A DNA stretch of 52,801 bases from an uncultured Pirellulaceae bacterium (GTDB lineage Bacteria > Planctomycetota > Planctomycetia > Pirellulales > Pirellulaceae), in contig CALFWR010000067.1 in NCBI GenBank assembly GCA_937928555.1, positions 1 to 52,801 on the forward strand, given 5' to 3'. A program made the position numbers and the translations under genes. The notes under the pieces were generated by a model. That model did not search any database. It was not told the origin of the DNA and was given only the letters and a program-made list of their open reading frames with translations. Positions 9,465-19,729 of this stretch are shown here, one piece after another. The number at the start of each line of letters is the position of its first letter. Within the stretch, counting starts at the first letter, position 1.

Positions 9465-10499
9465 TCAAACCGGATTGCGAATCAGGCCCGGCAAGATATC
9501 AAGGTCCATGTCTTCGACAAGTCCGGCCTTGAGCCTTTCGATCGCGATCGCGCCCATCACCGCGTTGTCGGTGCAGTGTTCCATTTTTGCAAACGTCAAC
9601 TCGATCTGGTGCTTTTCACATTCAACGGCCAATTGATCGCGTAAAACCCGGTTGGCTGCCACGCCGCCGCCAACGCAAAGTCGACGCTGGTTTTGGCTGC
9701 ACGTCTGTTTGACGGCCTGAACTGATTTTACGACCAGGCAGTCGACGACCGCTTGCTGGAAGCTTGCCGCCAGATCGGCAACCGCTTGCCCGGAAAGTTT
9801 CTCGGGTTCAATTTCAAACTTGCCCGGCCCGGTGATCGCGTAGCGGACCGCTGTCTTGAGGCCGCTGAACGAAAACGAGATTTTGTCTTCCTTCAAGAAG
9901 CTACGTGGAAACGCGTGCGCCTGCGGATCGCCTGCCATCGCGGCTTTGGAAATGGACGGGCCACCGGGATACGGCAAGCCCAGCATGCTGGCGACTTTAT
10001 CGAACGCCTCTCCTGCTGCGTCGTCGATCGTCCCGCCAAGGAATCGGTATTCGATTGAACTTTGATAGTGATACAGGTGCGTGTGACCGCCGCTGACGAC
10101 CAGACCCACGCAAGGGTAGATCGGGATGTCGCTTGCGAACTGGCAGGCAAAGACATGCGCGTGTAAATGGTTGACGGCGATCAAGGGTTTGGAGCTGGCC
10201 AGGCAAAGTGCTTTCGCAGCAGCCACGCCGACCAAAAGTGAACCTGAAAGCCCCGGTGTATTGGCGACAGCGATAGCATCCAGATCATTCAACGACACAT
10301 TGGCTTTCGTAAGTGTCTCATCGATCACAGGCAAGATGCGTTCAACGTGGGCCCTGGCGGCGATCTCCGGCACGACGCCATTGTAGATTTCGTGTAGCCC
10401 TGCCTGAGATGCGACGACGCTTGACAGCACCCTCAGTTCATCGTCGATAACAGCGGCTGCCGTTTCGTCGCAGGTCGTTTCAATCGCGAGGACAATCAT
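9465..10499 (-). CDS. tsaD: tRNA N6-adenosine threonylcarbamoyltransferase
   Basis: TsaD transfers the threonylcarbamoyl group to A37 of ANN-decoding tRNAs, with TsaB and TsaE. The 344-aa length is normal. Metal-binding histidines are seen in VNHLHAHVFA, the nucleotide-binding motif in VVSGGHTHLY, and the second conserved stretch in CVGGGVAANRVLR. The start opens directly with the usual ETTCDETAAAV motif. tsaB and tsaE are not in the window. Confidence 0.97.
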   Translation of the reverse strand: MIVLAIETTCDETAAAVIDDELRVLSSVVASQAGLHEIYNGVVPEIAARAHVERILPVIDETLTKANVSLNDLDAIAVANTPGLSGSLLVGVAAAKALCLASSKPLIAVNHLHAHVFACQFASDIPIYPCVGLVVSGGHTHLYHYQSSIEYRFLGGTIDDAAGEAFDKVASMLGLPYPGGPSISKAAMAGDPQAHAFPRSFLKEDKISFSFSGLKTAVRYAITGPGKFEIEPEKLSGQAVADLAASFQQAVVDCLVVKSVQAVKQTCSQNQRRLCVGGGVAANRVLRDQLAVECEKHQIELTFAKMEHCTDNAVMGAIAIERLKAGLVEDMDLDILPGLIRNPV

Positions 10500-10749
10500 T
10501 GGATAATAAATTTGCCGGTTGTTCTGGATTTGCGAAACTTGTTCGAAGCGAATGAGTTTAAGCTGGCAACCCGTTTGGGAGAAGAATGGTCAGCCGCGTG
10601 GTTCGGTTATTTCCGCCTGAAAGGGTCGTAGCAATACAATTGGTACTTCATGGTCACCCTCCCGGCGTGGACAGCAGTGTTCATGCCTAATGGCCACGTA
10701 ACATAGAGTAAACTCGTGGGTTTGGCTGGGCTCGCCAGATTGTTGAATT

Positions 10750-13593
10750 ATGGAAATTGGAACATTGAATACGCCGCGCACGTTAACCGCTATTTTGGCT
10801 GTCCTAGCATCTCTGGCATTCGGTGCCACGCTCGACAAAATCGTTGCCCAGGATTCCGCAGACCGGGGGCTGGTTTTTGATTTTGCCAATGCGCCTTGGC
10901 AACAGGTCATCGAGTGGTTCAGCGACGAAGCGGGCTACAATCTTGAGAGTGTCGACCAGTGGCCTGAAGGAACGTTCACTTTCAAGAGTGACAAGGCTGT
11001 CTCTCCCATGGATGCGATCGACGAAATCAACCACAAGCTCCGCCTGAGTGAACCGCCAAAGACTCTGCTGCGAAATGGCAAAAAGCTTTATCTTGTCGAT
11101 GCAACCCGGGATCTGCCCGACGAGCTTGTTGAAACCATTCCGGTCTCGCAACTGAACTCGCGAGGCAAGTACGAACCGCTGCAAGTTATCTTTAGTGTTG
11201 ACGGTGCGTTCATTGAGGAGATTCGAACGACGATCGAGGACACGATTAGCCCGATCGACGAACCGCATCTCAAATTGCTTTCCGCGAGCAATCAGATCAA
11301 AGTCCGATCGACCGGCGAAAAACTGCGCTTCATTCGCGACGCGATCAACGCAGCGAGTGAAAACTCAATGGTGCCCAAGGTTTACAAATTGCGGCACTAC
11401 CCGGCAGAGCTATTCCTAGCCAACGCGCGGCCGCTGCTGAACCTTGATGAAGGCAACCAGAGCGAGGACGGCAAACTGCGAATTTCAATCGACCAAACCC
11501 CCGGTTCACAGCGGCTGATTTTGTTTGGCACGCCGTCGGCGATCAGGAGTTTTGAAAAGATTGCCAAAGTGATGGACGTTCCGGCCGAAGAGCAGGAAGC
11601 CGAAGTTTTCGATGCGCCTTTCACCGTCGTTTACCAGGGTGGCAAGCAACCCAAAATGTTGTTCAACGTTCTGGATCGCCAACTACTGGACTTCGAAGGC
11701 ACCCGCATCGCGTTGGGAGAGGAGACAGGGCAAATCGTGGTTCGGGGCCGAAAAGACGCCCACAAGGTTGTCGAAGAAACAATCAACGAGTTCCGAAACA
11801 AGTCTGGCGGGACCAGCGGTATCGTGAAGCTTCGCAACGGCGAAGCGACCGACGTCCTGGTGGCGGTTCAGAACCTTTTGGCACAGACCGCCGAAGGCAA
11901 CGTGGAAGGACCGACCATGATCGCCAACTCGGAACGCAATTTCATCATGGTGCGAGGAACTCCCCAGGAGGTCGCCGACGTCACGCAGATCATTAATGAC
12001 ATCGACGACAATCTGGTACCGCTGTCTGATGGCTTGCGAACACCAACCCGCCCGATTCCGATGAGTGAATCCGAAAGAGACCGGATTCTGGGATCTCTGG
12101 ACGATTACTGGCTCGGTACCGGCCGTGAAAACAAACTCAGAATCGAACGATCTCTGCCGATGGAGCAGAGAAACGGTGAGCTTCCCATGAAGGGGATGAA
12201 CAAAGAAAAGCGATCCGTGAACCCGGGGAAATCCGGTAGTTTTAACTTTCGCCAGTTGAACCCCGTCATTGGCCAGGTTGTTCTGTGGTCGCCAACGCTT
12301 CAATCCATCGCCATGTCGTCATTGGTTCAGGAGACATCCGAACAATCCAACGGCAGCAGTTCCAGGCAGAGTGACGGCTATCAACAGCCCGAACAACCCA
12401 AATCCATCCCCGGCAGCCCGGTCCTTGTTCGTGCAACTGATTTTGGCATCGTTGTTGAATCAGCCGATCTGGACGCGGCGGATGACATGGAACTGTTGAT
12501 CAATGACCTGATGAAAGAGACTTCGACAGACGAGCTTCCAACGGTATTCGAACTCAAATACGCGATCGCCGCCGATGTGCAGCTTCGCTTGGAAGACCTT
12601 CTGGGCGTGGAATCGTCCAGTGGTGGAGGCGGTGGCGGTGGATCGTTGCTTGGTGGAGTGGCATCAAACGTGCTAGGTGGTGCTGCGGGCGATCTGGCAG
12701 GATCATTGCTGGGAGGACTCGGCGGTGACAGTAGTGGCGGCGGAGAATCACTCCTTGAAGGAAATGTTCGTTTTGGATCAGACGGCAGACTCAGTTTGCT
12801 TTACGTGATTGGAGCAACGACCCGGGATATTGATACGATCAGGACTTTTGTGGAGCTGTTTGACAGGCCTTCTGCGGAGCAGATTCCGGAGCTTGCCGGT
12901 CAGTTTTTCTCATTCAAAATCAAGCACCGTGATCCTGAATACGTCAAAGAGCAAATTGAGAACCTGTACAGCTACTATTTCGAAGATCCCAAGGAAGCCA
13001 ATCAGCAGGCTCAGGGGCGTGGTCGTGATCCGGGGGCTCAGGTGGCTCAGGCGTTTCGGCAACTTGCTGCACCCGGAGGCAAGCAAAAGAAGACAGAAGC
13101 TGAACAAACCCGTCCACACGCGAAACTGTCTGTCGACAAAGAAGGATCGCTGCTTCTGATGACCGGTCCACGCGAAGTCTATGAGCAGATTGCACCGGTG
13201 ATTGCGGAAATGGACAGACCACGATTGGAGTCTGCCCGGCCAATCCGACGACTGGACGTCCGCGGAATCGATCCCAACAGGCTCAACAGCATGCTAAAAG
13301 AAATGTTCGGTGACGAGCTGATCATTTCTGATGGCGAGGACGGGGAAACTGGCGAAGTTTCACAGGACGGGGCCAATGGAAGTAGCACTGTCAATCCGCC
13401 AGCTGGAAACGCTGCCAAGGCAGCAGAAAACATTCGACAGCAGTTTCTCGAAAACATCCGCAGAGGCGGGCTTGGCAATCCCGGAGGTAATCGCCGGGGC
13501 GGTGCAAACCGGGGTGGTGGCGCAAACCGGGGTGGTGGAAATCGCGGTGGCGGCGGAAACCGGGGTGGTGGAAATCGCGGTGGCGGACGCTAA
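10750..13593 (+). CDS. Large exported protein with secretin N-domain-like repeats
   Basis: The 947-aa product has a signal peptide (residues 1-35) and an STN/N0-like domain (VFDFANAPWQQVIEWFSDEAGYNL, given here in part). Several NolW-like units follow, such as VYKLRHYPAELFLANARPLL, VFELKYAIAADVQLRLEDLL and FFSFKIKHRDPEYVKEQI, separated by a Gly/Ser-rich insert near residue 620. The C-terminal secretin pore domain was not seen. The last 40 residues are RGG/GGN repeats rich in Gly, Arg and Asn. It may form a periplasmic ring or adhesive scaffold. It is transcribed alone and divergent from tsaD. Confidence 0.8.
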   Translation: MEIGTLNTPRTLTAILAVLASLAFGATLDKIVAQDSADRGLVFDFANAPWQQVIEWFSDEAGYNLESVDQWPEGTFTFKSDKAVSPMDAIDEINHKLRLSEPPKTLLRNGKKLYLVDATRDLPDELVETIPVSQLNSRGKYEPLQVIFSVDGAFIEEIRTTIEDTISPIDEPHLKLLSASNQIKVRSTGEKLRFIRDAINAASENSMVPKVYKLRHYPAELFLANARPLLNLDEGNQSEDGKLRISIDQTPGSQRLILFGTPSAIRSFEKIAKVMDVPAEEQEAEVFDAPFTVVYQGGKQPKMLFNVLDRQLLDFEGTRIALGEETGQIVVRGRKDAHKVVEETINEFRNKSGGTSGIVKLRNGEATDVLVAVQNLLAQTAEGNVEGPTMIANSERNFIMVRGTPQEVADVTQIINDIDDNLVPLSDGLRTPTRPIPMSESERDRILGSLDDYWLGTGRENKLRIERSLPMEQRNGELPMKGMNKEKRSVNPGKSGSFNFRQLNPVIGQVVLWSPTLQSIAMSSLVQETSEQSNGSSSRQSDGYQQPEQPKSIPGSPVLVRATDFGIVVESADLDAADDMELLINDLMKETSTDELPTVFELKYAIAADVQLRLEDLLGVESSSGGGGGGGSLLGGVASNVLGGAAGDLAGSLLGGLGGDSSGGGESLLEGNVRFGSDGRLSLLYVIGATTRDIDTIRTFVELFDRPSAEQIPELAGQFFSFKIKHRDPEYVKEQIENLYSYYFEDPKEANQQAQGRGRDPGAQVAQAFRQLAAPGGKQKKTEAEQTRPHAKLSVDKEGSLLLMTGPREVYEQIAPVIAEMDRPRLESARPIRRLDVRGIDPNRLNSMLKEMFGDELIISDGEDGETGEVSQDGANGSSTVNPPAGNAAKAAENIRQQFLENIRRGGLGNPGGNRRGGANRGGGANRGGGNRGGGGNRGGGNRGGGR

Positions 13594-13623
13594 ACCGGTC
13601 CACGTCTCGTGGATAATCCGGGT

Positions 13624-14505
13624 TTATCGAAACCGCTCGTCCAGCCATCTGGTAAACGCTGCAGTCGTTTGGTCACGGGAAAGTTCATTCAGTGACTCAT
13701 GGCGAGTTTCAGGCAAGACCTGACACGTGACATCGCTCATCGCCATGCTCTCCATTCGGCGTGCCAGCCGCTTCATGGCTTGTCCTTGCGCGGTGCAAGG
13801 GTCGGCACCGCCACCGAGCAGGTAAACAGGAAGGCCTTCAGGGAGCCGTTCCAAAGACGTGTCTGTGGCGCAGAAGCGAATTGCATCGGTGACATCGAAC
13901 CAAAGCGAATTGCTCGCCGGTACCCCGCACAGGGGGTCAGCGATGTACTTGTCGACTTCGGTCGAGTCCCTGGAAAGCCAATCGAAAGGGGTCCGGTTGG
14001 GAGCAAACTTCCGATTCCAACTGGAAAAGGTGAGGGCTTGGGCTACTTTTGAAAACGCCTTGCGGCCTCGGCACAGGGCTTCGGCCCGCAATAGACCTCG
14101 ATAAATCGCGAGGACGGCCCCGCCATCGACGCCTGAATTAAGTAGCGCAATCGCATCGATCCCTTCGGCTTGTCGCTGGCACGCATGAAACAGCGCCAGA
14201 ATCGCGCCCATTGAGTGACCCAACAGAATGATCGGTAACCCCGCGTGTTTGTTGCGAACGTGCTGATTTACAAATTCAATGTCCTGGTTGACTTTGGTTA
14301 AGCCGCTGCTGGCAGCAAACAGCCCCAATCGCGCGTCTGCTGCTGTCGTGCTGCCGTGGCCGCGATGATCGTGAGCAAAACACATGTAACCGCCCATATT
14401 AAGGGCTCGAGCGAATCGGTCGTAACGTCCCGAGTGTTCGGACATTCCGTGGCAGATCTGGACAATTCCACGCGGGTTTTCACATGCCCATGACCGCAGT
14501 AGCAA
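13624..14505 (-). CDS. Alpha/beta hydrolase, lysophospholipase/monoacylglycerol-lipase type
   Basis: The nucleophile elbow reads LLGHSMGAILAL, with Asp in GGGADPCTAQ and His in TRHESLNEL, so the Ser-Asp-His triad is complete. The early segment IVQICHGMSEHSGRYDRFA is typical of PldB/monoglyceride lipases, so the substrate is probably a lysophospholipid or monoacylglycerol. The coordinates use TTG at 14505 (293 aa), but no ribosome binding site precedes it. Further upstream, AAGGAG stands 5-8 bases before two ATT codons in frame (14548-14553), with no ATG or GTG between, so the true start may be ATT (about 308 aa). Confidence 0.85.
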   Translation of the reverse strand: MLLRSWACENPRGIVQICHGMSEHSGRYDRFARALNMGGYMCFAHDHRGHGSTTAADARLGLFAASSGLTKVNQDIEFVNQHVRNKHAGLPIILLGHSMGAILALFHACQRQAEGIDAIALLNSGVDGGAVLAIYRGLLRAEALCRGRKAFSKVAQALTFSSWNRKFAPNRTPFDWLSRDSTEVDKYIADPLCGVPASNSLWFDVTDAIRFCATDTSLERLPEGLPVYLLGGGADPCTAQGQAMKRLARRMESMAMSDVTCQVLPETRHESLNELSRDQTTAAFTRWLDERFR

Positions 14506-14759
14506 ACGTGCATTCGAGGGACTGGCGATGAAGCAAACTTGTTGGTGAATAATGACTCCTTTTTAGTGACGAAAATTTTGGAACATTTTTTCGCTTAGTT
14601 TAGAAAGATTCATTCGAGTGATGTGTCTAACAAGGAAAGCTGAGTTTTTGGAAATCCAACGCTGTTTGACTGTTCGATTGTTCGTTTTTGTCTAGCGTTT
14701 AACAGAGATGCAAAGTGGCTGACCCTACTCCGACGGGTTGGCAGTTCAACGAGGAAGAG

Positions 14760-15506
14760 ATGGCAATGGCGGAAAATTACTGGCATATCAAATCATGTGA
14801 GCTTTTTCGTCAGGTTTCCGAAGAGGATCTGGCATGGCTTGAGGCTCGGTCGACGACAAAAACGTTCAAACGGGGGGAGTCAGTTTTTGCCCCCAATGAC
14901 AGTTCTGACGGCATTTTACTGGTCGCATCGGGCCGCGTGAAAATGTGTCATCAGACCCCTGAGGGAAAGCTTTCGATCCTTGGATTCGTTGATCCGGGCG
15001 AGATTTTTGGCGAATTGGCGCTGTTGGATAACAGTGACCGCTCACAGATGGCACAAGCGGCGGAAAAAACGTCGCTAATTTTGATTCCCCGTAATGAATT
15101 GCTTTCGATCGTTCAAAAGTATCCTTCGATCGTGCTGGGAGTGACCAAATTGATCGGGCTTCGCCGCCAGCGTGTGGAGCGGCGACTTCGGAATTTGCTG
15201 TTTCGTTCCAATCGCGATCGGCTAATCCACCTGCTGCTGGAGCTCTCCGAAAAGTACGGCCAGCGGCAGCCAGACGGTGTCCACCTCAGAATTCGACTTT
15301 CTCATCAGGAGATGGCCAGCATTATCGGAAGCACGCGAGAAACTGTCACAGTTGTCTTGGGCCAACTTCAGGCAGAAAACCTGCTTTCGGTCGCCCGACG
15401 TCGAATTACATTGCTTAGTCTGGAGAGGTTGGCGAAAGAAGTGAGCGAGCCGGTTCCGAAGTTGAAACCTGTTCCACCGCCCATCCCTCACCAATTAATG
15501 GCGTGA
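14760..15506 (+). CDS. Crp/Fnr family transcription regulator
   Basis: The 248-aa product has an N-terminal cyclic-nucleotide-binding fold (about 15-130: GRVKMCHQTPEGKLSILGFV, then GEIFGELALLDN) and a C-terminal winged helix with RLSHQEMASIIGSTRETVTVVLGQL as the recognition region (cited in part). No Fnr-type cysteine cluster was seen, so cAMP, another ligand or no ligand is more likely than an iron-sulfur cluster. The GAGGA at 14751-14755 favours ATG 14760 or ATG 14766; a GTG at 14715 is in frame but lacks a good site. It stands alone, so its targets are unknown. Confidence 0.9.
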   Translation: MAMAENYWHIKSCELFRQVSEEDLAWLEARSTTKTFKRGESVFAPNDSSDGILLVASGRVKMCHQTPEGKLSILGFVDPGEIFGELALLDNSDRSQMAQAAEKTSLILIPRNELLSIVQKYPSIVLGVTKLIGLRRQRVERRLRNLLFRSNRDRLIHLLLELSEKYGQRQPDGVHLRIRLSHQEMASIIGSTRETVTVVLGQLQAENLLSVARRRITLLSLERLAKEVSEPVPKLKPVPPPIPHQLMA

Positions 15507-15530
15507 GAACTGCGGTGTCAGTCACAAAAT

Positions 15531-15548
15531 GGGCACTTTAGCGTGCCC
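15531..15548. repeat. Short hairpin after the Crp/Fnr gene
   Basis: GGGCAC and GTGCCC form a 6-bp stem around TTTAGC, 25 bases after the stop codon. No T-run follows, so it is a weak terminator candidate at best. Confidence 0.35.
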
Positions 15549-15672
15549 TAACCCACCAACAGTCGATCTTTTTTCGATTGATGTTTTGTCTTTTGCGTCA
15601 ATTGATCGATATTAGTTGTAGCGGTTGCGACCGCAGTGGTCTGAACCATTTCCAACCCAGCTGATTAGAGAC

Positions 15673-16086
15673 ATGAACCCTAACACACCCAACTTAGACG
15701 GCCAGTGGTTGCCTTGCGAGGACGGAAAGCTCAAGCGTCTTTCCGAGTTCGTCCGAGAGCGACAGGCTTTGCAGGACAGGCGATCTTTTCTTCGTAATTC
15801 TTCGATTGTCGTAGTCGCAGCGGTTGGTGCAGGTTTGGGTTATTCGTTGCTTGGCGGCAAAAGCAGCACCGTGGCACCCCCTTCAGGTGTAGGCCCCATC
15901 GCCTGCTCTGAAGTTTTGTTGCGTCTTGCCGAATACGTCGAAGGAACTCTCGACAGACCAACCAAAGTCAGGATTCAAGAGCACTTGGGCAACTGCAATC
16001 CTTGCAAAAGACAATGGTACGTCCTTCAGGGAATGGATCCCGACAAGTATCTGCCCAAGGCCAGCGGCTCCAATAACGGGTGCTGA
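15673..16086 (+). CDS. Membrane-anchored zinc-finger protein, anti-sigma-like
   Basis: The 137-aa product has a twin-arginine-like motif (DRRSFLRNSS, about residue 36-45) followed by a hydrophobic stretch (VVVAAVGAGLGYSLLGG). A C-terminal zf-HC2-like zinc finger then ends in HLGNCNPC (His-x3-Cys-x2-Cys), with an earlier Cys about 27 residues upstream. In classical anti-sigma factors the zinc finger is N-terminal of the membrane segment; here the order is reversed, so the finger would face the periplasm. No sigma-factor gene is adjacent. ATG 15673 is preferred because the longer frame adds no recognisable sequence. A terminator follows 51 bases after the stop codon. Confidence 0.75.
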   Translation: MNPNTPNLDGQWLPCEDGKLKRLSEFVRERQALQDRRSFLRNSSIVVVAAVGAGLGYSLLGGKSSTVAPPSGVGPIACSEVLLRLAEYVEGTLDRPTKVRIQEHLGNCNPCKRQWYVLQGMDPDKYLPKASGSNNGC

Positions 16087-16137
16087 TCGCCTACGAACAA
16101 TTCAATCGATTTCATGGCATCGAGCCAGAATGAGTCA

Positions 16138-16164
16138 AGCCACCCCTCGGGTGGCTTTTTGTTT
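16138..16164 (+). terminator. Rho-independent terminator
   Basis: AGCCACCC and GGGTGGCT form a perfect 8-bp stem with a 3-base loop (CTC), followed directly by TTTTTGTTT. It terminates the zinc-finger gene at 15673. Confidence 0.9.
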
Positions 16165-16523
16165 GCCGAACTCTTCGCCCCCCTCGAATCGCCGCCCGAA
16201 TCTGAACTTATTCCTGACTGGGCGTTGATTGGCGTCAAATCACGCTGTAGCGAACCAAAAAGATGGATCGTCGCCTAGGCTTCGGTTCACCCTGTTGGAG
16301 AAATGGAGAAATCCAAAAACCCGTTTTTCGTCCAATAAGCGCTGCTGTTCTGATTGATTTACCTGAGTGTCGCGCCCATACCGCACCTGCAATCCCGAGT
16401 CGATAAGTTTTGCTTAGCCACCACGTAAAACGAACAAAGAAAATTTGACATCCGGATTTGGAAGCCACACCATGGAACGAGTTCGAGGCGGTCTATTGAA
16501 ATCAAATTCAACAGGAGACTATC
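16165..16523. other. Intergenic region before the 69-aa gene
   Basis: About 360 bases follow the terminator. A GTG-initiated frame on the minus strand (16235-16468) has no ribosome binding site or recognisable sequence and is not accepted. The only supported signal is AGGAG at 16513-16517, the ribosome binding site of the next gene. Confidence 0.5.
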
Positions 16524-16733
16524 GTGGCGCGGTCAATTCTCGAAGCTATCAAAGAAGGGCACTGGGACTACGAGCCCAGTTTTCGTCTCAGAGACAAATT
16601 TGACTCGACTGTTGCCTTGCCCGGCACGCGAGAGAAAGTGAACACGCTGGCCGACCGCGTTCTCAATGGTCTTCCGTTGTGGCATCCCGACGATCGGAAA
16701 ACATTCGACGACTCTGATGATGCCTTTGCGTGA
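16524..16733 (+). CDS. Small conserved planctomycete protein, function unknown
   Basis: The 69-aa product starts at GTG 16524, six bases after AGGAG. It opens MARSILEAIKEGHWDYEP and has LPGTREKVNTLADRVLNGLP and WHPDDRKTFDD later. I recall this pattern (SILEAI...WDYEP...LPLWHP) as a common small protein in planctomycetes, but know of no function. It is soluble and acidic at the C-terminus. Confidence 0.75.
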   Translation: MARSILEAIKEGHWDYEPSFRLRDKFDSTVALPGTREKVNTLADRVLNGLPLWHPDDRKTFDDSDDAFA

Positions 16734-16887
16734 CCGACCGCGAAATTCGAAGATTTTGACAGTTCCATTTTTTGTGCCCGGAATTGTGTTGCCGGTAAAC
16801 CTTTGGGCCAGATCAAGCTACATCGCTACAGCGATTGCCCCGTGAGACGGTGCGCTCTGGCTTCGACTGGAAATCGTTCTATCTAAC

Positions 16888-17074
16888 CCCGGATTATTCA
16901 CGAGGCGTGGGCGTCAGAATCAGTTGAGACAGTGATCCGCGACTCAGATGCGATGAAACGATCGCTGTGGTTTTCATCTACCGGATGATTTACATTTCTT
17001 GTTGAAATTCAGCGTTTCCCTTGCTGCTGTTGGCCAGACGTAGAATCAACGCCCGTCGTCGTGAATAATCCGGG
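16888..17074. mobile_element. MITE-like element, copy 2 (187 bp)
   Basis: The terminal inverted repeats share the first 16 bases exactly (CCCGGATTATTCACGA) and then diverge to a shared GGGCGT. A 5-bp target duplication CTAAC lies at 16883-16887 and 17075-17079. The interior is nearly identical to the reverse complement of copy 4 (47142-47328), with only about a dozen differences over 187 bases, so these two moved recently or are kept similar. No intact gene lies inside; it must depend on an enzyme encoded elsewhere. Confidence 0.92.
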
Positions 17075-17170
17075 CTAACAAATTGGATGGCCCGGGCGAG
17101 ATGGATCCAGTGCCAATAGCACCATCCAAAACGATGCAACAAATCCGCCAATGATCAGTAGCTTGGTCAT
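17075..17170 (-). CDS. 31-aa single-span membrane peptide (candidate)
   Basis: ATG 17170 follows a good ribosome binding site (GGAGAAGG on the minus strand). The peptide has one hydrophobic span (LLIIGGFVASFWMVLLAL) followed by a short polar tail, as in small membrane proteins. Its TAG stop lies inside the 5-bp target duplication at the end of MITE copy 2, so the element inserted exactly at the 3' end of this frame. No family is recognised, and peptides this short can arise by chance. Confidence 0.45.
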   Translation of the reverse strand: MTKLLIIGGFVASFWMVLLALDPSRPGHPIC

Positions 17171-17436
17171 ATTCCTTCTCCAAAAACGTTTTCCTTTGCG
17201 GGGCTTTCCCCTGTTCTATTTATCCGCAGATTGAGTGACACATTAGGTCGCTGGACAGGAATTTGGTTGCTTCCTCAGGGAAAAATATGGGTTTGCGCCA
17301 GCAAAGTGAACCAAACCCGCATCAACCGAAGGCTTGTGGCGGATGAAATCGACTAACCTCTACGCCCCTTTCGCAAAACGGTTCATGCGGCAAAATGAGG
17401 CCCTTTACCACCTAACCAGATCAGTACAGCCTTTAA

Positions 17437-18720
<1,284 letters not shown>

Positions 18721-18941
18721 TTGTCGTGATGGCATAGTGTGCTTGGATCATCCGCGATTGGTGCCATTCGGATCGCAGTCCGTGATGGCTTTTTCCCGGT
18801 CGCTCATGCCACAAAACATTCAGGGGGCAACGCCCGCTGTGCTGCCGTTGGTGGCCAGCAGAGGCCTTGCCCTCGCTTGAGTGCTCTGGTCATTGCAGAC
18901 AATGGCTCAGGAACAATCCGACATTCAACTCATTGATTCCG

Positions 18942-19310
18942 ATGTCCAACACAATCAACATCAGCTCAAAGCTCTCTCAGTTCTCGGACCAGTGGTGCCC
19001 GCGTCGAATCGCCACTGTGGATGACATGCAAGTCATCGTTGCGAAAATCTCTGGCGAATTCGTTTGGCATAGCCACGATACGGGCGATGAAATGTTCTTT
19101 GTCCAAAAAGGGACCTTGCTGATGCAGTTTCGGGACCGCACCGAAACGGTGAGCGAAGGAGAAATGATCGTGGTTCCTGCCGGCGTCGAGCACTGCCCGA
19201 AAACCAACGACGGCCAAGAGTGTCACATCCTTGTCTTTGAAAAGCTGGCGACCAAACACACTGGGGATGTCGATCACGAGATGACGGTTTCGGAGTACCC
19301 CGAGATTTAG
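18942..19310 (+). CDS. Cupin domain protein
   Basis: The 122-aa product is a single cupin barrel. Motif 1 is HSHDTGDEMFFVQKG, with two His and a Glu as metal ligands, and motif 2 is VVPAGVEHCPKT, with the last His. Substrate and metal are unknown; small cupins include isomerases, dioxygenases and sugar-binding proteins. ATG 18942 gives the normal N-terminus; the frame is open further upstream without a recognisable protein. It lies about 200 bases upstream of the Tat module. Confidence 0.85.
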   Translation: MSNTINISSKLSQFSDQWCPRRIATVDDMQVIVAKISGEFVWHSHDTGDEMFFVQKGTLLMQFRDRTETVSEGEMIVVPAGVEHCPKTNDGQECHILVFEKLATKHTGDVDHEMTVSEYPEI

Positions 19311-19512
19311 TGACCTCGGGAGCGTTTGAGTCCAGCGAGACGCGTTTCATGGATCTCCCGCCCGTCCCGGCTTTTCGCGTCATCACGACCCGCAAAACCG
19401 GCTTCCCGAGCCATTTGGCCGCGACATTTCGGTCACATCGCTACTCAGGACGTTTTTCGGGGTTTGACCCTTATCGAGTGGGTTTCTACACTTGGTGCTA
19501 CGAAGTTTTTTT

Positions 19513-19728
19513 ATGGTGAAGATGATGACCGTTTATCCTTTACTCGGATGGTTCGGAACCCACGAGCTTTTGATTGTTGCCGGCGTCTTTGTGTTGCTAT
19601 TCGGCAGCGCGAAACTTCCCAAGTTGATGCGGAACATGGGTCGCAGCGTCAACGAATTCAAAGCCGGTATGACAGACAAACCTACGGGTCTGGAAGAGGG
19701 CAAAGAGAAGCCCCTGGAAGAGAAGTAG
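19513..19728 (+). CDS. tatA: Twin-arginine translocase subunit TatA/TatE type
   Basis: The 71-aa product has the TatA layout: a short periplasmic N-terminus, a hydrophobic helix (HELLIVAGVFVLLFG), the FG hinge with KLPKLMRNMGRS, an amphipathic helix, and a charged tail. TatA forms the pore-like assembly that moves folded, twin-arginine-signal proteins across the cytoplasmic membrane. ATG 19513 or 19522 is possible; the longer frame from 19492 is less likely. One base separates its stop from the next small gene. tatC is not in the window. Confidence 0.88.
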   Translation: MVKMMTVYPLLGWFGTHELLIVAGVFVLLFGSAKLPKLMRNMGRSVNEFKAGMTDKPTGLEEGKEKPLEEK

Positions 19729-19729
19729 G

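Noticed and set aside
15590..15612. Possible Fnr box near TTGATCGATA
   Set aside because: Only half of the expected palindrome is present; by-chance match is likely.
16235..16468. 77-aa frame on the minus strand in the gap before 16524
   Set aside because: It starts with GTG, has no ribosome binding site and no recognisable sequence.
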